This document shows positions 8,889 to 15,801 of a stretch of 64,000 nt of DNA, piece after piece. The position numbers and the translations under genes are program-made. Within the stretch, counting starts at the first letter, position 1; every line of letters begins with the position of its first letter. The DNA comes from FEB-25 sp963822175 (GTDB lineage Bacteria; Chloroflexota; Anaerolineae; Anaerolineales; UBA4823): positions 496,001 to 560,000 of the forward strand of contig CAWGGJ010000008.1 of the NCBI GenBank assembly GCA_963822175.1, given 5' to 3'. The notes under the pieces were generated by a model that was not told the DNA's origin, made no database searches, and saw only the letters and a list, made by a program, of their open reading frames with translations.

Positions 8889-8949
8889 GGATTCGAACCA
8901 AGGACCTCCGGGTTATGAGCCCGACGAGCTGCCACTGCTCCACCCCGCA
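8878..8949 (-). tRNA. Initiator tRNA-fMet (CAT)
   Basis: The minus strand folds as a cloverleaf with D-stem GAGC/GCTC, anticodon stem GGG-CTCATAA-CCC and T-arm CTTGG-TTCGAAT-CCAAG. The three consecutive G:C pairs next to the anticodon loop mark it as the initiator rather than elongator Met tRNA. Position 1 (T) faces T at position 72, an unpaired 1:72 site, which is the other initiator hallmark. CCA is not encoded. Its 3' end is copied in the adjoining tandem repeats. Confidence 0.95.
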
Positions 8950-9041
8950 TCGGTTGTCTGCCCAATTTTCGAGCGGGCGGTATTATAGCACGCACAGACT
9001 ACTGCGTCAAGGAGTTCGCCTTAGGTCACTTTGCAAGGGAT

Positions 9042-9422
9042 CTAGGGTTGATCAGACAATAAGGAAAGCCAAACCTGCCAACTTTGTATCACCTCAGGGG
9101 TGATAATGGGGGTGGGTGTCGGTTGAGGTTGACTGCCTTCCTGTTGGATGGGTATGACCAGCACATCCCCTTCCTCACCCAGCCGTTGGAAATTATAAGC
9201 CCAATAATAGACTGCAGCTTCAGACGTGGCATAAGTCACCTGGGTCTCTAGTGATTGTTGAGTTTCTATAAGGCTGGTGACCCGGGCACTGACATGTTCT
9301 TTCTCTGCGGTGAGGCTGCGCAGCTCTGCCATGCGGCTGTTGAAATCCATTACCAAAAGCACCAGGACGGCAAATCCGACCAGCATCAACGCAGGTTTCC
9401 AGCCATTTCGTGCTTTTTTCAT
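9042..9422 (-). CDS. DivIC/FtsB-like septum formation initiator family protein
   Basis: A 126-residue single-pass membrane protein: short basic N-terminus, helix PALMLVGFAVLVLLVMDF, then a coiled coil (RMAELRSLTAEKEHVSARVTS with heptad-like spacing), a YYWAYNFQRLGEEGDVLVIP segment typical of the DivIC/FtsB family, and a Pro/Thr-rich tail. Such proteins stabilise FtsL-FtsQ in the divisome. It lies alone between two tRNA genes, away from the dcw cluster that has its own FtsL-like gene. A promoter ends at the start codon, suggesting leaderless translation. Confidence 0.82.
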   Translation of the reverse strand: MKKARNGWKPALMLVGFAVLVLLVMDFNSRMAELRSLTAEKEHVSARVTSLIETQQSLETQVTYATSEAAVYYWAYNFQRLGEEGDVLVIPIQQEGSQPQPTPTPIITPEVIQSWQVWLSLLSDQP

Positions 9423-9428
9423 GCCTTC

Positions 9429-9457
9429 ATCTTACTCCAGCCTTAAAGTTCGCGCAA
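9429..9457 (-). promoter_or_regulatory. Promoter of the DivIC-like gene
   Basis: Minus strand -35 TTGCGC (9452-9457), 17-bp spacer, -10 TAAGAT (9429-9434). The expected start of transcription is within a few bases of the ATG at 9422, so the mRNA would have almost no 5' leader. Confidence 0.6.
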
Positions 9458-9460
9458 GGG

Positions 9461-9494
9461 AAAAATAAATCCCTGCAAGTTAGATGCAGGGATT
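9461..9494 (-). terminator. Terminator of tRNA-Leu
   Basis: On the minus strand AATCCCTGCA pairs perfectly with TGCAGGGATT across TCTAACT, followed by TATTTTT. It lies 8 bases beyond the tRNA 3' end. Confidence 0.88.
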
Positions 9495-9501
9495 GTGCCA
9501 G

Positions 9502-9586
9502 TGCCGAAGGTGGGATTTGAACCCACACGAGCGTAATGCCCACTACGCCCTGAACGTAGCGCGTCTGCCAATTCCGCCACTCCGGC
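9502..9586 (-). tRNA. tRNA-Leu (CAG)
   Basis: The minus strand forms acceptor GCCGGAG/CTTCGGC, anticodon stem CTACG-TTCAGGG-CGTAG with anticodon CAG, a long variable arm (class II tRNA) and T-arm GTGGG-TTCAAAT-CCCAC. The discriminator base is A, as required for leucine tRNAs. CCA is not encoded. It has its own terminator. Confidence 0.97.
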
Positions 9587-9636
9587 ATTTTAGTTGCTTA
9601 ATTTGGGTGAAGAAAATTTTACCTGGATTTTGTGTT

Positions 9637-9664
9637 TTGTCAACCTTGGGTAGCATGCTATAAT
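9637..9664 (+). promoter_or_regulatory. Promoter of the envelope histidine-kinase-like gene
   Basis: TTGTCA (9637-9642), 16-bp spacer, and extended -10 TGCTATAAT (TATAAT at 9659-9664). Transcription would start near 9671, nine bases before the ATG at 9680. This makes the longer ORF start at 9632 impossible and implies a nearly leaderless mRNA. Confidence 0.75.
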
Positions 9665-9679
9665 TTCTTGAACAAAATC

Positions 9680-12046
9680 ATGGTCCCAATCATCGATCAA
9701 ATTAGCCAGTTGCTCACCTCACCGCTGGGAAACTTGATGTATTCAATGGGGTTAAGTTTATGCGCTTTTGGCGCGTATGCGGCTTCCTGGTATGCCAGTG
9801 GACGGCAGGCTTCAACCGAGGGCAAGCGCATGCAGAAAGGCTTGCTATTCCTGTTTTTAAGTCAACTGATCCTATTTACAGCAACCTGGTTGGCATGGTT
9901 GGGTGTAATAGATGAACATACCTTTTTACCACCATTGAATCGAACAGTTGCATTGTTCAGCCTGGTATTGATCATCTGGTTGTGGGCGTTTCCGAAACCG
10001 AATCCGAGGGTAGACAATCTAACCATCATCGTAGAGATCATTATCCTGCTTTTGGGGGTGATCAGCTTTATCTGGTTATTCAGGCAGGAGGAAGATGTGT
10101 TTTTCAACACATCTATGATAGGTGCATATGCATATTATTTCGGAATAGCACTCCTGGTAGCAGGTTTATTCCTGGTAATTGGGCGAAGACCAGCGGCCTG
10201 GGGATATGGAACTGCCATGCTGTCGATCATGCTGGCTGGATACCTGGTTCAATACCTCATACGCCAACCATCAGGGGATTTTGCCTGGTTTGTGCAAACA
10301 GGTGAGATGCTTGCATATCCTTTATTGTTCGCTCTTCCAACACGGCTTCTGGTCTCATCCCAGGCAACAGAAGTTATTGAACAGCAAAAAATCACTCCCA
10401 TGGTCAGGTTGCGAATCGATGAAAACTTCCTGCGATCTGTAATCGAGTTGAATACAGAGCAATCACCGCATTATTATTATCAAAAGCTTACTCGATTGTT
10501 TGCTCAGCTGATGGATGCAGAAGTCTGCTTGTTGGCAATGCCTCCGAACATTGGTGAGCAGATCATTATCCCTGCGGGGTATAGCTTACGGGACGACCAG
10601 GTGGTTGATGGGTTCACACTGGATGGGAGTAAGTTGCCATTATTGTTGGATGCGCTACGTTCCAGAAAAAAGATACGTATCGATGGCACTAACCCCGATC
10701 CAGAAGTTACTGTCCTGGTCAATGAGCTCGGTCTCGCTTATTCCACCCACCTTATGGTTGCGCCTTTTTATCTTAAAAACTCAAGTGCACCAATGGGGAT
10801 CTTGCTTTTATCGCAACTACCGCAGCCCTCGTGGAGTGATAACGATGAAGAGCAAATGTTGACAGCTGTAAATTTAGTGGTTTATAACCTTGGACTGTCT
10901 GACAACTTTAGCAAATCTCCCACAGAAGTGCAGGAATTAACGGAAGAACTACACCGTGCTCAGGCTGAGGCTGTCAGGCTTCACCAGGAATATGCACAAT
11001 TAAAAGCTGAGTATGATCAGTTGAGCTCACTGGGGCTAACGGAAGTGGCTCAGGTTGCTGGCGCAGCTGTGATCCTGGAAAACCAGAAAAGCCTCGAAGA
11101 TACAGTCCGGCGATTGGAAGCCCGTAATCGAGAGCTGGAAATTCTGGTGAGTAAAGGGCGACCATCGATAGAGGAAATGGAACAGCTAAGGCTCGAGTTA
11201 AGGAATACCCTGGAAGACCTGGCACGTATTCCAACTACACTATCCAAATCGGATCAAAAGATGTTGGAAATGCAGCTGACAACGATGAAACACCTGGATG
11301 GTATCGGAGAATCTGAATTGGTAACATCCATTGCCCAGGAGTTTAACCAACCTTTATCATCTATCATCGGATATACCGACCTGTTGCTTGGGGAATCTGT
11401 GGGTCTATTAGGTGCGATGCAACGCAAGTTCCTGGAACGAGTTAAGGCATCTACGGAGCGTCTACGGATTCTTATGGACGAACTCGTTGAGGTGCTAGCC
11501 ATTGATGATGGCAAGCTGGACCAGACTCTCACCAGTGTTGACCTTGAAGCCGTGATCGATGATGCTGTAGGCAGCATCATCAACCAGATCAGCGAGAAAA
11601 ATATTACCATGCGAGTGGACTTGCCCGAGAAACTTCCAGAAATCCAGGCTAACAGGGATGCAATACTACAAATCCTTGCAAACTTATTACAAAACGCATG
11701 CCTGGCAACTCCAGCTGATGGTGAGATCAGGTTATATTCCAGAGTGGAACATAAGAACGAAGCAAAATATCTTCTTGTCGCAGTTTCTGACCAGGGGGGA
11801 GGAATTGGACAGGTGGATATTCCCCGCGTCTTCTCACGGCGCTATAAGGTGGAAAATCCACTCATCCAGGGGATTGGGGATACAGGTGTCGGTCTCTCAA
11901 TTGTTAAATCTCTGGTTGAGCTGCAGAGGGGGCGTGTGTGGGTTGATACCCAGGTAGGGGTTGGCTCTACATTCAGCGTCTTGCTACCACTTAATGAAGA
12001 ACATTCTAACCTGGAAAGCAGCCCACAAGGAAAGCAAGCGAGTTAG
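9680..12046 (+). CDS. Membrane histidine-kinase homologue lacking the phospho-acceptor histidine
   Basis: A 788-residue protein: seven or so membrane helices to residue ~225, a GAF-like region (~260-420), a coiled coil (~430-530), a dimerisation/phospho-transfer-like domain and an ATPase domain. In the H-box the usual SHELRTPL reads AQEFNQPL, with Gln553 in place of the His. The ATPase domain looks intact: N-box NLLQNACLATP, G1 DQGGG, F-box RVFSRRYK, G2 GDTGVGLS. It may therefore bind ATP yet be unable to autophosphorylate in the usual way. No response regulator is adjacent; the next genes encode cell-surface proteins, so a role in envelope sensing is inferred. The start was chosen from the promoter at 9637-9664. 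Confidence 0.88.
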   Translation: MVPIIDQISQLLTSPLGNLMYSMGLSLCAFGAYAASWYASGRQASTEGKRMQKGLLFLFLSQLILFTATWLAWLGVIDEHTFLPPLNRTVALFSLVLIIWLWAFPKPNPRVDNLTIIVEIIILLLGVISFIWLFRQEEDVFFNTSMIGAYAYYFGIALLVAGLFLVIGRRPAAWGYGTAMLSIMLAGYLVQYLIRQPSGDFAWFVQTGEMLAYPLLFALPTRLLVSSQATEVIEQQKITPMVRLRIDENFLRSVIELNTEQSPHYYYQKLTRLFAQLMDAEVCLLAMPPNIGEQIIIPAGYSLRDDQVVDGFTLDGSKLPLLLDALRSRKKIRIDGTNPDPEVTVLVNELGLAYSTHLMVAPFYLKNSSAPMGILLLSQLPQPSWSDNDEEQMLTAVNLVVYNLGLSDNFSKSPTEVQELTEELHRAQAEAVRLHQEYAQLKAEYDQLSSLGLTEVAQVAGAAVILENQKSLEDTVRRLEARNRELEILVSKGRPSIEEMEQLRLELRNTLEDLARIPTTLSKSDQKMLEMQLTTMKHLDGIGESELVTSIAQEFNQPLSSIIGYTDLLLGESVGLLGAMQRKFLERVKASTERLRILMDELVEVLAIDDGKLDQTLTSVDLEAVIDDAVGSIINQISEKNITMRVDLPEKLPEIQANRDAILQILANLLQNACLATPADGEIRLYSRVEHKNEAKYLLVAVSDQGGGIGQVDIPRVFSRRYKVENPLIQGIGDTGVGLSIVKSLVELQRGRVWVDTQVGVGSTFSVLLPLNEEHSNLESSPQGKQAS

Positions 12047-12241
12047 CAACCTGGGCAAATTGATTATTCGTCCAAAGCGATTTGCAAGAAAAACACTGGA
12101 AGATGAGTATCGTGTTTCACATTCCGATGGGTATGAATATTGCAACATACAACCCGGAGTGTGGTCATGGAAATATGCCTTAATCCTAACAAGAGGTTGG
12201 AATCAAATGGTTTTATACATCTTCCAAGGTTACATAATGAC

Positions 12242-13402
12242 ATGAAAATTAGCATTGCTGCCTTCATACTGATGTTGATCTTGATCACGATTGCCTGTTT
12301 TCTGCCCGGGCAGATAACACCATCGCTGGCAAGCGAACCTGGCAGCCAGGATTACCAGGTGATCGTCCCAGTAGGTCCAACTGTAACCCCCACACCCTTC
12401 CAGCCTATCCCACCTACTCCAACGTATATACCCACAGCTGTTCCATTGACCGCAACACCTACAGTTCCACCGCCCACACCGACAGAAGTGCCTCCCTCGC
12501 CCACTCCGCTGCCACCCACCCCGGAATTCCAGGAAGCTGAAGTTCAATTTACCTCGAACGAATCGCGATCCTGGGCAGATTATCCCGGACCGAGTGTATG
12601 GCCAGATATTCAAATCCCAGCTCCTGTGGGTATTCTCTCCCACCCTGAAGACCAGGTGAATATCCTGTTATTAGGTTCAGACAAACGACCCAATGATGGA
12701 GGATTTCGGACAGACACCATCCAACTGCTGACCATCAATCCCGGGGCAGGCACAGTTAAGATAACTTCTTTTCCCCGAGATCTTTATGTTTACATCCCTG
12801 GGTACACCGTGCAACGCATCAACACCGCTTTTGGCTGGGGTGGATTTGATGCCCTGGCAGATACCATGGAGTATAACTTTGGCGTGAGGCCAGATTATTA
12901 TGCTCTGATCAACTTTAGTACATTTGTTGACGGCATAAATTCTCTGGGCGGGATCACTGTTAGTATTGGGCGCGACTTTTGTGACCACATGGATGATTTT
13001 GATACGTTTTGCGTATCAGAAGGATCCAAGTTTTGGATGAATGGCAGGATTTCACTGTGGTATGTTCGTGCCAGATACACAACTAGTGACATTGATCGTG
13101 GAAGGAGACAGCAGGAGGTCCTTGAAGCGGTATTTAGTCGATTGATCAGTTTGAATGGCTTATCCCGTGCCCCGGAACTTTATGATGTGTATAAGGAGAA
13201 TGTCACTACGGATCTAACATTCGAGGTGTTATCAAGCCTTTTACCCGTTGCTGCCCATCTGGCAGAGACGCGTGAGATCGGGAACTATTCAATCGGCAGG
13301 GAGCAGGTGTATGATTGGATCAATTATAGCGGCGCCATGGTGCTGGTTCCTATGCGCGAGCAAGTTATGGAGGTAATGCGCCAGGTGATCAGTGAGCCCT
13401 AG
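12242..13402 (+). CDS. LytR-CpsA-Psr (LCP) family cell-wall glycopolymer transferase
   Basis: LCP proteins attach secondary polymers from lipid carriers to peptidoglycan outside the membrane. Starting at ATG 12242 the protein (386 residues) begins with a signal anchor KISIAAFILMLILITIA, followed by a Pro/Thr-rich linker (TPTVPPPTPTEVPPSPTPLP), then the LCP domain. Landmarks are LLLGSDKRPNDGGFRTDTI, ITSFPRDLYVYIPG with the conserved Arg/Asp pair, and a late RGRRQQEVLEA Arg motif. An ATG at 12140 would put 34 non-hydrophobic residues ahead of the anchor and is rejected. It is followed after 40 bases by the GH25-like gene. Confidence 0.9.
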   Translation: MKISIAAFILMLILITIACFLPGQITPSLASEPGSQDYQVIVPVGPTVTPTPFQPIPPTPTYIPTAVPLTATPTVPPPTPTEVPPSPTPLPPTPEFQEAEVQFTSNESRSWADYPGPSVWPDIQIPAPVGILSHPEDQVNILLLGSDKRPNDGGFRTDTIQLLTINPGAGTVKITSFPRDLYVYIPGYTVQRINTAFGWGGFDALADTMEYNFGVRPDYYALINFSTFVDGINSLGGITVSIGRDFCDHMDDFDTFCVSEGSKFWMNGRISLWYVRARYTTSDIDRGRRQQEVLEAVFSRLISLNGLSRAPELYDVYKENVTTDLTFEVLSSLLPVAAHLAETREIGNYSIGREQVYDWINYSGAMVLVPMREQVMEVMRQVISEP

Positions 13403-13442
13403 TGGCGACTGACCATAGGGCAGGGGACTGGGAGAAAGAAGT

Positions 13443-14546
13443 ATGACGTTAGAAGGAAAAGGTTTTTTCACCTGGAAGATTCCCAGATGTGAACATGGGG
13501 ATCCCAAGCAGATCGCTGCACGTGCCAAAGCTGCCGGGCTGAGTCATATGGTCATTAAAATTGCTGATGGCCCGATGATATACAATGGTACCTGGGGTGA
13601 TCCAACGGATTACACTACACCTGTGGTCAGTGCATTACGTTCCAATGGCATCAAGGTCTGGGGCTGGCATTATATCTACGGTGATAATCCTATAGGAGAA
13701 GCAAATGTAGGCATTGCGCGTATCCGCCAGTATAACCTGGATGGGTACGTGATCGATGTAGAAAAGGAATACAAGGCTTATGGTAGAAAAGCTGCTGCCA
13801 AGAAATTTATGAACCAGATCCGGTCAGCCTGTCCAGACCTGACCGTTGCGCTGAGCTCATTTCGCTACCCTTCATTACATCCACAGGTCCCATGGGCTGA
13901 ATTTTTAGATCAATGTGACCTGAATATGCCGCAGGTATACTGGATGAAAGCACATAATCCTGCTGACCAGCTCGCCAGGTGTGTGGCAGAATTCCAGGCC
14001 AAGACTCCTTCCCTGCCGGTTGTACCCACAGGAGCTGCATTTAGGGAATTTGGATGGAAGCCCACCGATACTGAAGTCTATGAGTTTCTCGAGAAAGCCA
14101 AGGAGCTGAATCTGAGTGGGTTAAACTTTTGGGAATGGTCGGACGCCCGATCTGGTACGATACCTGGTGTTTGGGATGTGATCGAAAATTATAACTGGTC
14201 GGATGATGGGCGACCCAAGGATATTTGTGTAAGCTTGATCGATTCCCTAAATTCCCATAATGTAGAGAAGATTGTCAGCCTGTATGCTCCGCCCGCAGTG
14301 CATATTAGCTCCATCCGCACAACTCAAGGTGTAGATAATTTACGAGCCTGGTATACTCAATTGTTCAATGAATATCTACCCGATTGCAAGTTTAAGCTCG
14401 GAAGCTACACTGGAAAGGAAAGCTCACGTCACTTCACCTGGACTGCCACATCCACCAAGGGATTCGTCCGAAACGGTAATGACACCCTTGGAATATCAAA
14501 TGGGAAAATTAATTATCATTACTCCTTTTTCTCTATTTCCAGATAG
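13443..14546 (+). CDS. GH25-like TIM-barrel hydrolase with C-terminal SnoaL/NTF2-like domain
   Basis: A 367-residue protein. Residues ~1-255 look like a glycoside-hydrolase barrel: GFFTWKIPRCEHGDP at the N-terminus, GLSHMVIKIADG, KVWGWHYIYGDN, DGYVIDVEKEYKAY (the acidic DVEKE is a candidate catalytic site), LSSFRYPSLHP and SGLNFWEWSDA. Residues ~265-367 (VSLIDSLNSHNVEKIVSLYAPP, WYTQLFNEYLPDCKF) fit a SnoaL/NTF2-like cup domain. No signal peptide is visible despite its position among secreted proteins, so it may act in the cytoplasm or exit by another route. Muramidase activity is an inference. Confidence 0.72.
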   Translation: MTLEGKGFFTWKIPRCEHGDPKQIAARAKAAGLSHMVIKIADGPMIYNGTWGDPTDYTTPVVSALRSNGIKVWGWHYIYGDNPIGEANVGIARIRQYNLDGYVIDVEKEYKAYGRKAAAKKFMNQIRSACPDLTVALSSFRYPSLHPQVPWAEFLDQCDLNMPQVYWMKAHNPADQLARCVAEFQAKTPSLPVVPTGAAFREFGWKPTDTEVYEFLEKAKELNLSGLNFWEWSDARSGTIPGVWDVIENYNWSDDGRPKDICVSLIDSLNSHNVEKIVSLYAPPAVHISSIRTTQGVDNLRAWYTQLFNEYLPDCKFKLGSYTGKESSRHFTWTATSTKGFVRNGNDTLGISNGKINYHYSFFSISR

Positions 14547-15687
14547 AACCCTTCTCAAGTTATCAGGTTTATTTATTTTACTCGTAGGCTTGTTGTCATC
14601 TTGCCAACAGCCAGTAACATCCGCACCAACGCCCAGCTCGACACCATCTCTGCATGTGGTAGCTACAAAAACATTCTCTCCCACAAGAACCCAGCCTCCG
14701 ACTGCGTCCATGACTCCCAGTCCGAGTGTAAGCCCAACCACAACCCGCACACCTACAATCACTCCCACCTTTACTCCGCTAGACATGTTCACACCCCGGA
14801 CGTTACGACCAGGTGTACTCTCTCAATCCTATATCCAAGATAATTGTTCTTATTTACAGAAACGTTGGTCAGTTGAGGGAAGCTCACCTGGCACTGTGGT
14901 GGTACCCATCATGTTTCATAGTATCGTACAAAATGGTACCCAGATCACAGATCCGAAAGATATCACCGGAGAGGAATTCGAGGCATTTGTGAATTACGCT
15001 CATTTCCTGGGTTTTGAAACCATCACCACCCAGGAATTAATTGATTTCCTGGAAAATAATACCAGCATCCCACAGCGCTCCATGATCATCATTGTGGATG
15101 ACCGTAGACCTGGATTGATCCGAGAATGGATCATGCCAGTATTGGAGCAGTACGATTGGAAGGTTACCTCTGCATATATCGCTGACCCAAACAGCTTCCA
15201 TTTCGCTTGGGATATGATGGATCAGCTTTATACATCAGGCAGAATGGAAGTCCAATCGCATGGATATACCGGTCAGCTCTATATGGTGCCTGAGACACCT
15301 ATTGAACAGATCCAAAATGAGATATGGAATTCCACTCCTGTGTTGGAGCAGCATTTTGGTGAGCGGCCTGTTGCGTTCATTTGGCCGGGTGGAAATTTCA
15401 CTTCAGAGAGCGTCCGGATAGCCCGAGAAGGTGGTTACAAGCTTGGTTTCACGGCATATTCTCGGGGGCCAGTGTTATTCAACTCGATCCCGTTAGGGGA
15501 GGAAGAACGGGCAGTGAATGATCCATTAATGGTTTTGCCGCGTGCCTGGAGCAGTGCAGTGAATGTGAACCTGGACGAAGCGGTAAAGGTCAGTGAACAG
15601 GCAGCTGCATTTGCCGAGAAGAATTTCTCTACTGAAGCTGCATGGTACAGGACTTATTGCGCAGGCGAGATCAGCTATCACCCATAG
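14500..15687 (+). CDS. Polysaccharide-deacetylase-like (NodB) lipoprotein
   Basis: Start ATG 14500 gives a type II signal peptide ending in lipobox LLSSC, then a Thr/Pro/Ser-rich spacer and a NodB-like domain: VVVPIMFHSIV, IIIVDDRRPG where active enzymes have TFDDG, MEVQSHGYTG, and FIWPGGNFT (the usual YPxG). The first Asp pair and the SH histidine are present, but the second metal-binding His (HxxxH) is not seen, so catalytic competence is uncertain. The ORF extends upstream to 14368, but that part would lack a signal peptide. The gene overlaps the GH25-like gene by 47 bases in another frame, indicating coupled expression. Confidence 0.78.
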   Translation: MGKLIIITPFSLFPDRTLLKLSGLFILLVGLLSSCQQPVTSAPTPSSTPSLHVVATKTFSPTRTQPPTASMTPSPSVSPTTTRTPTITPTFTPLDMFTPRTLRPGVLSQSYIQDNCSYLQKRWSVEGSSPGTVVVPIMFHSIVQNGTQITDPKDITGEEFEAFVNYAHFLGFETITTQELIDFLENNTSIPQRSMIIIVDDRRPGLIREWIMPVLEQYDWKVTSAYIADPNSFHFAWDMMDQLYTSGRMEVQSHGYTGQLYMVPETPIEQIQNEIWNSTPVLEQHFGERPVAFIWPGGNFTSESVRIAREGGYKLGFTAYSRGPVLFNSIPLGEEERAVNDPLMVLPRAWSSAVNVNLDEAVKVSEQAAAFAEKNFSTEAAWYRTYCAGEISYHP

Positions 15688-15801
15688 GTTTGGCTAGCTA
15701 TCCTAGATCCTAACAACCAGACTAAAAATCCCACAAAAAAGTCTCACTAACTATTGGTAACAGAAGAATTCTAAAGGATCTGGATAACTTATTCATCGAG
15801 G

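Noticed and set aside
8597..8995. 132-codon minus-strand ORF across the tandem repeats
   Set aside because: It only reads through three copies of the repeat and the tRNA gene; its repeated peptide is an artefact of that.
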